Positions 1 to 7,863 of a DNA stretch of 40,600 nucleotides are shown here, piece after piece (the first letter of the stretch is position 1; every line of letters starts with the position of its first letter). Source of the DNA: Mycobacterium simiae (lineage in GTDB: Bacteria; Actinomycetota; Actinomycetes; Mycobacteriales; Mycobacteriaceae); the NCBI RefSeq assembly GCF_008370645.1, contig NZ_VTZN01000031.1, positions 1-40,600 of the forward strand. The letters are read 5' to 3'. The translations under genes and the position numbers were made by a program. The notes under the pieces are model-generated. The model saw only the letters and a list, made by a program, of their open reading frames with translations. It did no database searches and had not been told where the DNA came from.

Positions 1-199
1 CCCGCGGCGACACACCAAAGTACTCACCCACCGAGATCAGCTCGGCAAAGTTAGGAAAGTCATCGGCGTCCTTGCGCCGGGAGTACGTGGCCTTGGGCAA
101 CTTCAGCGCGGAACCGATTTCACTATCCGGAACATCGCGGTTGAGTAGCCACTCAAGCACGCGGCCAAGGTCTCTACCTGCTCGACTACGTCTTGGCAT
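1..199 (-). CDS. Helix-turn-helix DNA-binding protein, N-terminal part (runs off the left edge)
   Basis: The minus strand is open from an ATG at 199 to the window edge, giving 66 residues that begin MPRRSRAGRDLG. The segment LGRVLEWLLNR...GSALKLPKATYSRR...FAELISVGEYFGVSPR has the spacing of an XRE/Cro-like helix-turn-helix: scaffold helix, turn, recognition helix around KATYSRR, then a further helix. Mycobacteria carry short regulators of this style, but I do not recognise a named family. The frame stays open upstream of the ATG, so a GTG at 259 would add about 20 residues (ending DPIRNGHYVDE); the start is unresolved. The C-terminus lies outside the window, so length and completeness cannot be judged. 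It is divergent from the secreted-protein gene at 337. Confidence 0.5.
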   Translation of the reverse strand, partial: MPRRSRAGRDLGRVLEWLLNRDVPDSEIGSALKLPKATYSRRKDADDFPNFAELISVGEYFGVSPR

Positions 200-336
200 C
201 TCATCAACGTAGTGCCCGTTCCTGATTGGGTCAACATCGACACACACTTGGGAACACACGATGACCGACGATTCAATTTCGGTAATTTTTAGAGATATTA
301 TTCCATTTTTGGAACTAATGCCCTAGAGTAGCCCGC
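200..336. promoter_or_regulatory. AT-rich divergent intergenic region with a leaderless-type -10 for the gene at 337
   Basis: This region separates two divergent genes and is strikingly AT-rich between about 275 and 320 in an otherwise GC-rich window. On the plus strand TAGAGT (324-329, pattern TANNNT) ends 7 nt before the ATG at 337, the geometry of mycobacterial leaderless promoters; no Shine-Dalgarno sequence is visible. Part of 200-259 may be coding on the minus strand if the upstream GTG is the true start of the helix-turn-helix gene. Confidence 0.35.
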
Positions 337-792
337 ATGAGGCGTCAAGACGGCACAGACGGCCGTTCCAGGAAGCAAGATCCTCTCTTCCAGATCCGGG
401 CTAGTGCGATGACTGACAACGCAGCTACCAGCGACAACCCACGGTCCTCACGCTGGCACAGGACGACGGGCCAGCTGTCTCGACTGGCCTTGGGCATGGC
501 CGCCGCAACGACACTGATTGTCAGCGCCCCCGCTCTTGCCGACACCGCCGAAACCGGCCCGTCCTACCAGTTGGGCTACACCAAGGCGGTCAAGGATGGC
601 CGCTTCACCGTTAGCAGAATGCGGGCCATGGGTTTTCCCGAGGACGCCATCAACCTCTCCGATCGGGTCAACACGGTCTGCGCCAAAGAGCTGTCAGCGA
701 TGCAATCCGTCAATGGGGTGAATGGCCCCGATTTCCTGCGGGGTTGCGAGAGCGGCGTGCAAAGCCTGGTGGATGCCGGGCTCGCCTCCTAA
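337..792 (+). CDS. Small secreted protein with two conserved-type cysteines, function unknown
   Basis: The 151-residue product has a hydrophobic stretch at about residues 48-68 ending in ALA-D, a typical signal peptidase I site with cleavage after residue 68. The mature part is about 83 residues, mostly helical in character, with only two cysteines (C115 in TVCAKEL and C137 in LRGCESG), suggesting one disulfide in an exported protein. Its size and layout resemble the many small secreted mycobacterial proteins, but I cannot assign a family. The 337 start is supported by a -10 element 7 nt upstream. An internal ATG at 409 (MTDNAATSDN) would give a shorter n-region before the signal helix and is a real alternative. 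No function can be assigned. Confidence 0.7.
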   Translation: MRRQDGTDGRSRKQDPLFQIRASAMTDNAATSDNPRSSRWHRTTGQLSRLALGMAAATTLIVSAPALADTAETGPSYQLGYTKAVKDGRFTVSRMRAMGFPEDAINLSDRVNTVCAKELSAMQSVNGVNGPDFLRGCESGVQSLVDAGLAS

Positions 793-797
793 CGCCG

Positions 798-1048
798 ATC
801 AAGCTGCCGAAGCCTTACGATGCCGACGTGGCCACAGCAGAAGACCTTGACAGAGTCCTCGCCAATCTCAGGGCGCGCGTTGCTGCCGTCGAAAATCGCA
901 GGCCGGCTATGACTCTATGGTCGCAGCGATCAAGGCCTTCGGTGCAACACAGCAAATGCGTGCCGATGTGCTCACGGGATTCGGCGGTGAAATGAGGGCC
1001 ACGGCCGACCACTCCAAGAGCCAGCTCCAATGGCCGCTGCAACGCTGA
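798..1048 (+). pseudogene. Frameshifted remnant of a small helical protein
   Basis: Two neighbouring coding-like segments lie in different frames. Positions 798-904 read KLPKPYDADVATAEDLDR...LRARVAAVENRR, and 905-1048 read GYDSMVAAIKAFGATQQ...MRATADHSKSQLQ and end in TGA at 1046-1048. Each is an amphipathic-helix type sequence, and the second frame has a stop at 848-850, so it cannot extend far upstream. The simplest reading is one ORF of about 80 codons broken by an indel near 900-905, but the two pieces could be chance. No start codon with a ribosome site is visible and the original family is unknown. Confidence 0.3.
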
Positions 1049-1052
1049 ACAG

Positions 1053-1928
1053 TCAAGCGGTGGCGACGTGTCGGGCCAGGAAATTCAGGACGGCGCCGGC
1101 GAAAATGTCGTTGCGATCGCCGGCCACCATATGTCCCGCGCCGCGGACATCGGCGAATTCGACATCCGGAAAGCGGGAAAGAAATTCGTCAGCTCGTTCC
1201 TGGCTGACTAGGTCACTCATCTGCCCCCGAACGAGCAGCATCGGTACACCGCTGCGCAGAATGACGGCCACGGCAGCGCAGAGCCGATCGACATCGGTGA
1301 CCTCGATCGGAGGAAACGCCGCGGTGCCGCTGATGAATTGCGGGTCCCAGTGCCAATACCAACGATCCCCACGCCGGCGGAGATTGGTGGTGAGACCTTC
1401 CAGATCTGCGGGCCGGGGCCGATGCGGGTTGTACTCGGCAATCATGTCAGCGACCTCGTCAAGTGAGCTGAACCCGGATTCCACCCGATTCGCCATGAAG
1501 GCGTGGATGCGATCTGCCCCGGACGGGTCCATGTTCGGCACGATGTCCACCAGCACGACCGCGCTGGCGATGCCCGGTGACAGTTCCCCGGCCAGCAGCA
1601 TCGAAGTGAACCCGCCCAGGGAAGCACCCACCAGGACCGGGCGCGGGGGCAGGCCACGCAACAGCTCCTGAACATCGCTAGCGAAGCTCGCGACGCGATA
1701 ATCGCCCGCGTGCGACCAGTCGGATTCGCCGTGGCCGCGCAAGTCGACCGCGACGGCTTGCCAACCTCGCTCGGCCACGCCGGCAGCGGCCCGCCCCCAA
1801 GATCGGCGGGTCTGCCCGCCCCCGTGCATGAACACCACAGCACGCGCCTGGGGATCGCCGAAGCGGTCAGCAACTATGCGGACACCCCCCGGACCCTGTA
1901 TCGAGAACGGTTCCGGCGCAATCGTCAT
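1053..1928 (-). CDS. Alpha/beta hydrolase (bromoperoxidase/esterase-like fold)
   Basis: This 291-residue protein has all the marks of the alpha/beta-hydrolase fold: HGGG at 35-38 (oxyanion-hole region), DLRGHGES at 62-69, the nucleophile elbow GASLGG with S103, a probable acid D239 (QMSDL) and the catalytic histidine H266 (GAGHMV). No signal peptide is visible, so it should be cytosolic. The usual non-haem peroxidase or hydrolase annotation says little about substrate. By position next to the Rv3479-like gene it may correspond to M. tuberculosis Rv3473c (bpoA), but that rests on remembered gene order only. The ATG at 1928 is preceded by a -10-like TAGTAT with a 6-nt gap and no ribosome site, which supports this start. 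A small minus-strand ORF ends 20 bp upstream. Confidence 0.85.
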   Translation of the reverse strand: MTIAPEPFSIQGPGGVRIVADRFGDPQARAVVFMHGGGQTRRSWGRAAAGVAERGWQAVAVDLRGHGESDWSHAGDYRVASFASDVQELLRGLPPRPVLVGASLGGFTSMLLAGELSPGIASAVVLVDIVPNMDPSGADRIHAFMANRVESGFSSLDEVADMIAEYNPHRPRPADLEGLTTNLRRRGDRWYWHWDPQFISGTAAFPPIEVTDVDRLCAAVAVILRSGVPMLLVRGQMSDLVSQERADEFLSRFPDVEFADVRGAGHMVAGDRNDIFAGAVLNFLARHVATA

Positions 1929-1934
1929 CAGGTG

Positions 1935-1940
1935 ATACTA
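1935..1940 (-). promoter_or_regulatory. Leaderless-type -10 element for the alpha/beta hydrolase
   Basis: On the minus strand TAGTAT (TANNNT) ends 6 nt before the ATG at 1928. Transcription starting 6-7 nt downstream would begin at or beside the start codon. No Shine-Dalgarno sequence is present. Confidence 0.4.
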
Positions 1941-1948
1941 AGGCGAGC

Positions 1949-2182
1949 TCACCAGTTAGCCGGCCGTGTTGACACCAGCTCCGCGCCAATGTCCGAACAC
2001 CCGTGGTCAGCCAAGTCCGAGACGAACCGGTCGACTGTTATCGACGATGAGTCAGGGATCCCGCCCAGGCGCCGGTAGCCCAGTTCGGCGATACCTTTGG
2101 CGCGACGTGGCCCGAGGGAGCGCGACATGACGGTGTGCGCCGACGCGGAATCACTCATCGACGCGTAGTTCGCCGATAGCAT
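1949..2182 (-). CDS. Small hypothetical protein (start uncertain)
   Basis: The minus-strand frame is open and shows strong G/C preference at third codon positions from about 2240 down to its TGA at 1949-1951, as expected of a real high-GC gene. From the ATG at 2182 (MLSANYASMSDS) it encodes 77 residues; from the ATG at 2158 (MSDSASAHTV), 69. The C-terminal half contains GPRRAKGIAELGYRRLGG and ITVDRFVSDLADHGCSD, a basic helix followed by an acidic helix. The coding signature may extend further upstream (GEARLAANTRADAS), so a non-ATG start near 2240 is possible. No family is recognised. It lies just upstream of the hydrolase and diverges from the patatin gene. Confidence 0.4.
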   Translation of the reverse strand: MLSANYASMSDSASAHTVMSRSLGPRRAKGIAELGYRRLGGIPDSSSITVDRFVSDLADHGCSDIGAELVSTRPANW

Positions 2183-2302
2183 GCTGGCGTCGGCGCGCGT
2201 GTTTGCAGCCAAACGGGCTTCCCCAGCTGTGCCGCGATCTGGCGAATCTAGGCCGCGGGGCTCAGCTCGGATAACCAATCGGGCGACAGTGAGGGGTACT
2301 TG

Positions 2303-5300
2303 ATGGAATTTGACGAGCCGACACCGGTGAGCCAGCTGACGCTCGAACTCCGACTCGCCACGATGATGACGGGCGGCGTCAGCCTCGCGGTCTGGATGGC
2401 CGGCGTCGCGCGCGAACTCAACCTGCTCGCGCAAGCATCACAATGGCGCCGAGCCGGCGGGACCTTCCCAACCAATAGCCGGCTTACCACCGAGTCGGCG
2501 GCATCCCTGCGGCTCTACGCCGAACTCATCGATATGCTCGACATGATCGTCGACATCGACATCCTGTCCGGGACCAGCGCAGGCGGCATCAACGCGGCTT
2601 TGCTTGCCTCGTCCCGCGTCTCGGGCGCTGACCTGGGCGGGCTACGTGATCTCTGGCTCGATCTCGGCACTTTGACCGACCTGCTGCGCGACCCCCGGGA
2701 CGAGTTCACGCCGTCCCTGCTGTACGGCGACGAGCAGCTGTACGCCACGTTCGCCACGCAGCTGCCCAAACTCGAGCTTGGACCGTTCCCGCCCACGGAG
2801 TTTCCCGGCGGCACCCGTACCCCGTCCACCACGCTCTACGTCACGACAACACTGCTGTCTGGAGAGGCAAGCAGCTTCACCGACTCGTTCGGCACTCGCG
2901 TCCAATACGTCAACCGACGCGGTCTGTTTACCTTCTCCGAGACCGACCTGGCGCAGCCGGGCATCGCCTCGGCGCTGGCGCTGGCTGCGCGCAGCTCAGC
3001 AGCATTTCCCCTCGCCTTCGAGCCCGCCTTTGTGCCCTTCATGGAAGGAACCCCGGCGCAGGGCGCTGCCCCGGCTCGACCGCCGATGGCGCCGTACGCC
3101 AATATCACCCGGCCGCACTGGGTCGCCGACGGCAGCCTGCTCGACAACCGGCCCATCGACGTGTTGCTCAAACGCATCTGTGACCGCCCGGCCCGCCGCC
3201 CGGTGCGCCGGGTGCTGCTCTTCGTCGTCCCGTCGTCCGGGCCCGCACCCAGCCTGGTGCCACAGACTTCAGCCGACACTGCCGACGACCGGCTCGGGCT
3301 GCTCGCCGGCCTGCTGCGGGATCTGGGTGCAATCACCACCCAGTCGATCGCCACCGACCTGCGCGCGATCCGCGGCCATCAGGACCGTGCGGCGGCGCGG
3401 ATAGACGCCAAACTGCGTCTCGCGGAACTGGCGGCAACACTGCCGCCAGACACTCGGCTGCTGACACCGCCACTGCTGACCGATTACCAGGTGCGCGAGG
3501 CGAGAACACATGCGCGCGAGCTGACCGATGCGCTTCTCCGCCAGCTGGACAGCTGGCCGCTGACCTCGAGCACGTCAGCCGAAGGAGTCCCGAAGAACTG
3601 GGAACCCGAACTCGCGGCAGGCGACGCCGAGAAAGTGTGCCGGCAGCACATCACACAGGCGATGCTGAGGTGTTGGTCGCAACCGCCAGACCAGCCGCTG
3701 CCCGAGCGGCCGGCCGACCTTGCCCGATATGGCCAGCCCGCGTACAACATTGCGAAAGGCAGTGCGCTGGCCGTCGCTCAGGCGGCCTACCACCTAGTGA
3801 GGTCAGACGGCGATATCGCCGAATTGGCGGCGCTCACTGCCGCCATTCATGCCGCCGGTCCGGCGCCCACCGCCGTCGACCTAGGTGAGCTCATTCGGGC
3901 GGTGTGCGCGGACAAGGTTCTGCGGGCAGGGTCGCTCAAGGATGCCGCTGCCTTGATCGCCGACGGCTATCTCCAACAGCTAGCAGTGCAAGAGGACGCC
4001 TGGGACCGGCTCGGCGAGGCGTTGGTCAACGGTTATGACACGCTGCAGCGGTTGTGCGGCAACGCTGCACCGGCCGCCGAGCCGGGCTCATTGCTCTCGC
4101 ACGATCGCATAGGCGCCAGTGCGCTCGAGACCTACCTGGACTATCTAGGGGCTGGGGGCGACCGCACGACGATAGCGACGAAACTGTTCGATCTGGCTGC
4201 TACCCAGCGGGCCATGCTGCCGGCAGATTCCGGCATCGAGCAGCCCATCGAGCTGGTACAGGTGAGCGCCGATACACGCAGTCTGCTCGCGCCCGATTTC
4301 GGGACCGCCCGCCACAAGCTGACCGGCATGCAGTTTCATGACTTCGGCGCCTTTTACAAGCGGTCCTGGCGAGCCAATGACTGGATGTGGGGACGACTCG
4401 ACGGGGCCGGCTGGCTCGTCCACGTGCTGCTGAACCCTCGGCGGGTGCATTGGATAGCGCAGACCCGGGTGGGTAAACCCGGGCCGGAAAAGCGATCGCA
4501 ATGGTTTGTCCGCCAACTCAAAAACCTTGGCGCACCTGAGTTTCCAAGCTCCGGCTATCAACTGCCGGCAGTCGGCGGCGGAACCAAGCAACTGTTGACC
4601 GAGCGCATGGTCCTCGAGGAGCTGGCATTTCTGGACGACCCGGCACGGACGATACCGACCAGCATGCCGCTGACCGCACTGTGGCTAGCGCAGGCGTGGC
4701 AGCGACGAATCCTGGACGAGGAGCTAGACGGATTGGCCAACACAGTGATCGACCCACAGCCGGGAGAGCGACCGGATTGGAGCCCAACGACATCGCGCAG
4801 CTGGGCCCGCAAGGTGTTGGACGCCAGCCCAGGAGACGCCAAATACGCCCTGTTGAACGAGAATCCGGTTGCAGAGGAATCGTTTCTCAGCGACAAGCGC
4901 TCGCCGCTCATGGCGCAAACCCTCGCGAAGGCAGCCGCAACCGCAGCTGCGGCGGCTGGGTCGATTCGGTGGCTACCCAGTGCTCTCAAGCCATCCGTGC
5001 TCACCCTACGGACCCTGGCGCTGGGTGGATACCGGGTTGTGTCTTTGACCAAAGGCATCGCCCGAACCACGATCCTGGTCGGCGTCGTGCTGCTGATCCT
5101 CGGTGTTGCCACCGCGATTCAATCGGCAACGGTGCTCGGAGTCACCGGCCTGATCATGGCCGGCACCGGTAGTTACCTAATCGTGCTAGGAACCTGGCAG
5201 TTCTCCAGCAGAACGCTTTTCGCGCTACTGTCCGTTACCCTCGCCGGCACGGTGCTTTCGCTGGCAACGCCTGTCGCGCGCAACTGGCTGTTTGGCGACG

Positions 5301-5431
5301 CGGACCATCCGGGTCTGATCGGCGCCAATATCTACTGGCTCGGCGAACAGTGGTGGCGTCCCTTGATCGCAGTGGGTGCGATCGCGCTAGCCGTCATGGT
5401 GATCGCGGCCGCCAAGCCTGGACGCCGCTGA
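2303..5431 (+). CDS. Large patatin-like phospholipase/acylhydrolase with C-terminal membrane anchor (Rv3479-like)
   Basis: The protein has about 1042 residues. The N-terminal part is a patatin domain: a glycine-containing anion-hole region (MMTGGVSLAVWMAG, about 21-34), the nucleophile elbow GTSAGG with S92, and the dyad aspartate in DGSLLDNRPI (D276). Patatins use this Ser-Asp dyad to cleave acyl esters of lipids. A long middle region of about 600 residues follows, as in patatin-related proteins carrying the uncharacterised DUF3376 region. The last 120 residues hold about four hydrophobic segments (near 925-943, 948-965, 973-990, 1020-1038), so it should be membrane-anchored. The ATG at 2303 has GAGGGG 7-8 nt upstream; a TTG at 2300 directly precedes it. 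It resembles M. tuberculosis Rv3479. The substrate is unknown. Confidence 0.85.
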   Translation: MEFDEPTPVSQLTLELRLATMMTGGVSLAVWMAGVARELNLLAQASQWRRAGGTFPTNSRLTTESAASLRLYAELIDMLDMIVDIDILSGTSAGGINAALLASSRVSGADLGGLRDLWLDLGTLTDLLRDPRDEFTPSLLYGDEQLYATFATQLPKLELGPFPPTEFPGGTRTPSTTLYVTTTLLSGEASSFTDSFGTRVQYVNRRGLFTFSETDLAQPGIASALALAARSSAAFPLAFEPAFVPFMEGTPAQGAAPARPPMAPYANITRPHWVADGSLLDNRPIDVLLKRICDRPARRPVRRVLLFVVPSSGPAPSLVPQTSADTADDRLGLLAGLLRDLGAITTQSIATDLRAIRGHQDRAAARIDAKLRLAELAATLPPDTRLLTPPLLTDYQVREARTHARELTDALLRQLDSWPLTSSTSAEGVPKNWEPELAAGDAEKVCRQHITQAMLRCWSQPPDQPLPERPADLARYGQPAYNIAKGSALAVAQAAYHLVRSDGDIAELAALTAAIHAAGPAPTAVDLGELIRAVCADKVLRAGSLKDAAALIADGYLQQLAVQEDAWDRLGEALVNGYDTLQRLCGNAAPAAEPGSLLSHDRIGASALETYLDYLGAGGDRTTIATKLFDLAATQRAMLPADSGIEQPIELVQVSADTRSLLAPDFGTARHKLTGMQFHDFGAFYKRSWRANDWMWGRLDGAGWLVHVLLNPRRVHWIAQTRVGKPGPEKRSQWFVRQLKNLGAPEFPSSGYQLPAVGGGTKQLLTERMVLEELAFLDDPARTIPTSMPLTALWLAQAWQRRILDEELDGLANTVIDPQPGERPDWSPTTSRSWARKVLDASPGDAKYALLNENPVAEESFLSDKRSPLMAQTLAKAAATAAAAAGSIRWLPSALKPSVLTLRTLALGGYRVVSLTKGIARTTILVGVVLLILGVATAIQSATVLGVTGLIMAGTGSYLIVLGTWQFSSRTLFALLSVTLAGTVLSLATPVARNWLFGDADHPGLIGANIYWLGEQWWRPLIAVGAIALAVMVIAAAKPGRR

Positions 5432-5438
5432 CAATTGG

Positions 5439-6089
5439 CTATAGGGCCCCAATCCCGTTGTAGAGCACCATCAACCCGATTACCACCAACACAACGGCGA
5501 GCATGGCCGCGTGATTTTTGGCCATCCAGTCTTTGAGCCGAGTCAGCGGCTCATCGAGGCGGTCACCGGCGCTGAGGTACGCCACTATTGGGGCGGCGAC
5601 CGTCGATGCAGAGAGAACGACGAAGGCGCCGGCGCACGTCCACTTGCCCGCAATGCCGAGCGCACTGGTGCCGATGGCCAAGCCGGCCGCCAGGCAGATG
5701 ATGAGTACCTCGGGTCGTGCCACCACCAGCACCGCACCGGTTATCCCGGCGCGCCGCGGGGTAATGGTGGAAAACGAGCGCATCCAACGCGGCGATTCGG
5801 TGTGCCCGTGCCGGCGCAGCCACCGATAGCTGCCGAAGACGATGAGTGCCGCCCCAAGAACTACCCGCAGCCACGAGGCCCAGGCCGGCGGCGCTGTGTG
5901 TAGACCACCCAGCATGCCGGACCCCGCGACGGACATGCCCGTCACCGCTACCAGCCCCACCAGCCAGCCGCCCAGGAATGCGGCGCTCGCTGGCCGTGGA
6001 CGCGGTGCGTGCAACACCAGCACCGCTGGAATTACGGTCAGCGGCGAGACGGCGATCACCAGCGCGAGCGCGGTGAGACTGGCCAGCAT
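5439..6089 (-). CDS. GAP/Sap-family integral membrane protein (Rv3481c-like)
   Basis: From the ATG at 6089 the product has 216 residues with about six hydrophobic helices. It starts MLASLTALALVIAVSPL and ends in a hydrophobic helix, GLMVLYNGIGAL. This matches the GAP (GPL-addressing protein, Sap) family, proposed to move glycolipids or other small molecules across the mycobacterial inner membrane, with LysE-like topology. HAPRPRPASAAFLGGW after the first helix is typical. The frame is open to 6215, but the extra 42 residues are unlike the family N-terminus, so the internal start is preferred. It closely resembles remembered Rv3481c. It converges on the patatin gene with 7 bp between the stops. 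Confidence 0.75.
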   Translation of the reverse strand: MLASLTALALVIAVSPLTVIPAVLVLHAPRPRPASAAFLGGWLVGLVAVTGMSVAGSGMLGGLHTAPPAWASWLRVVLGAALIVFGSYRWLRRHGHTESPRWMRSFSTITPRRAGITGAVLVVARPEVLIICLAAGLAIGTSALGIAGKWTCAGAFVVLSASTVAAPIVAYLSAGDRLDEPLTRLKDWMAKNHAAMLAVVLVVIGLMVLYNGIGAL

Positions 6090-6232
6090 GGAACCCCAAC
6101 TTGCACTCACGGGCAGCAATCTTCGCACCGAGCGCCCGCGCTGGGCACCCAGACCCGCTTTCACTAGGTGGTGTTCAGTGGTGTTCAGCGCAATAGTCGA
6201 CGAATGTGCGCACAAAGCGCGATGACCCCGCC

Positions 6233-6238
6233 TATCAT
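6233..6238 (+). promoter_or_regulatory. Leaderless-type -10 element for the MFS exporter
   Basis: TATCAT (TANNNT) ends 8 nt before the GTG start at 6247. There is no purine-rich ribosome site in between, so the mRNA probably begins at or next to the start codon. Confidence 0.4.
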
Positions 6239-6246
6239 GTGGCCGT

Positions 6247-7485
6247 GTGAGGGACGCGTATCCCGAGCCCGGCCCCGCGTCTGTGCCACGGCATCTGGTT
6301 GCGCTCCTGATGCTGGTTGTGCCGATGAGCCAGATACCGCTCGACCTCTACACGCCGGCACTGCCCCAGATGGCCGTCGATCTGCACGCATCACCGGCCG
6401 CTATGCAGCACACCGTGGCGGCCTACCTGTTCGGGATGAGCCTGGCTTTCGTACCCATCGGAGTCATTGCCGACGCACGAGGCCGCAGGCCAGTGCTGTT
6501 GACCTGCCTGGGCATCGTCGTGGCAACCAGCATGCTGTGTGCGGTAGCCACCAGCGTGCCGATACTGCTGGCCGCGCGGGCGGTCGAGGGTGCGGCTGCC
6601 TCCGCGTGTGTAGTGGTGCCGTATGCGATTGCCGCCGATTGCTTCCGCGACGGACGGTTGACCGCTATTTCCGGTCTGCTCGGCGTCGCGTGGGGATTGG
6701 CACCGGTGCTGGCACCGGCGGTGGGAGGGGTGCTTGTCCAATATGTGTCCTGGCGGCTAGTGTTCGTCTCGATCGCGGCGCTGGCCGCGCTCGTCGCTGT
6801 GATCGTCCTGCTGAAGGTACCCGAAACGCTTGCGCGACAAGAACGTTCACCGATCAAGCCGGGCCTGGTCGCCCAGGTGCTAACCGACGCGTTGCGGCAT
6901 CGGGTGTTCATGAGCTTCGTACTGGTGTTCGGGCTGATGGCCTCGGCGCAGCTAGCCTTCGGGGTGGCCGGACCGTTCTTGTATCAGGAGAATCTGGGTT
7001 TTTCCCCCGCAGCCTATGGTTTGATGGCGCTGATCGTCGGGGTGGCAAACCTCTGTGGGGAATTAGCTTGCGGTGTGCTGGCCGTGCGCCTCTCGGCACG
7101 CCGACTCGCTACGGGCGCCCTTGCCGTGTTCGGGATGGGCGCCGCGGTGCTCGTCGGATCCGGCCTGCTAGTCGGAAACCACGCGTGGGCACTCACCACT
7201 GGCTGCTGCCTGGCGTTGGCGGGTTGCGGGGTGCTATGTCCGCAGATGTACGGCCTGGCCATGGGCTTATTTACCCGCAACCTCGGGTTGATCGGTGGTC
7301 TGGTCAGCGCCGGTGGCTATCTAGTGGTCACCGCCGCCATGGCAGTGGTCGGCGCGCTGCATGAACGCACCCAGACGCCGTTGGGTTTGTTGTACTTGGT
7401 CTGCGGCACGCTGGCCTTCGTCTTACTGGTCTGGGCCATAGCCAAGTACGGGCGGGTCAAGCAGGCAGGCCCGGTGGCCGGCTAG
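6247..7485 (+). CDS. MFS drug:H+ antiporter, Bcr/CflA type
   Basis: The 412-residue protein has about twelve hydrophobic segments. DLYTPALPQM at 33-42 in the first helix and the loop motif GVIADARGRRPVL at 72-84 (MFS motif A between helices 2 and 3) place it with the 12-helix DHA1 drug exporters, specifically the Bcr/CflA group known for bicyclomycin, chloramphenicol or sulfonamide efflux. It should sit in the inner membrane and expel small molecules against proton entry; the substrate cannot be read from sequence. The GTG at 6247 is supported by the adjacent -10 element. No regulator gene is adjacent. I do not recall an equivalent at this position in M. tuberculosis H37Rv, where a wax-synthase gene lies nearby, so it may be a lineage-specific gain or a loss elsewhere. 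Confidence 0.85.
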   Translation: MRDAYPEPGPASVPRHLVALLMLVVPMSQIPLDLYTPALPQMAVDLHASPAAMQHTVAAYLFGMSLAFVPIGVIADARGRRPVLLTCLGIVVATSMLCAVATSVPILLAARAVEGAAASACVVVPYAIAADCFRDGRLTAISGLLGVAWGLAPVLAPAVGGVLVQYVSWRLVFVSIAALAALVAVIVLLKVPETLARQERSPIKPGLVAQVLTDALRHRVFMSFVLVFGLMASAQLAFGVAGPFLYQENLGFSPAAYGLMALIVGVANLCGELACGVLAVRLSARRLATGALAVFGMGAAVLVGSGLLVGNHAWALTTGCCLALAGCGVLCPQMYGLAMGLFTRNLGLIGGLVSAGGYLVVTAAMAVVGALHERTQTPLGLLYLVCGTLAFVLLVWAIAKYGRVKQAGPVAG

Positions 7486-7617
7486 GTCACCGACTGCCAC
7501 ACCAATCGGGTGCTCAACTTGCCGGCGCAGCGGCTCAGCGCGCGTTGGGTCGGCGCCGTCCCGCGGACTGCATACACTTGCCTGCAGTGATGCTTCCTTG
7601 TCGAAACGAGGTCCGCA

Positions 7618-7863
7618 TTGACCAGGGTCCCGGTTGTGGTCTGGATTGTGGTTGTGCTGTTGATCGCCGCACTGGCCATGCCGATCAAGCAACGGTGCGG
7701 CGCGCCGGGCTGCACGTGCGCCGCCACACTGGACGCCGGCGGCAACGTAATCGGCTCGAACATCCGTTGGTATTACACCTCTGGCGAAGAAATCGTTCAA
7801 CAGACACGAGGTCCCAAGGCCTCGCTTAGCTGCGGCAAACTTGCAGCGCGTATCGCACGGTAG
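7618..7863 (+). CDS. Small single-pass membrane protein with a Cys-rich segment
   Basis: The 81-residue product starts at a TTG with ACGAGG about 7 nt upstream. Residues 5-22 (VPVVVWIVVVLLIAALAM) form one hydrophobic helix, followed by a region rich in small residues with CGAPGCTC and a later single cysteine (LSCGK). The cysteine trio could bind metal or form disulfides outside the membrane, but no family is recognised. Its 3' end overlaps the convergent DUF2510 gene by 38 bp, which is uncommon and means the two transcripts are antisense at their ends. The hydrophobic helix and the ribosome site make it likely to be real. Confidence 0.6.
   Translation: MTRVPVVVWIVVVLLIAALAMPIKQRCGAPGCTCAATLDAGGNVIGSNIRWYYTSGEEIVQQTRGPKASLSCGKLAARIAR

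Noticed and set aside
5425..5460. Possible terminator hairpin between the patatin and GAP-family genes
   Set aside because: Only a 5-bp ATTGG/CCAAT stem with a long loop and no U-tract can be drawn, too weak to call.
6168..7364. 398-residue plus-strand ORF overlapping the MFS gene in another frame
   Set aside because: Arg/Gly-rich shadow; the MFS frame has membrane helices and family motifs.
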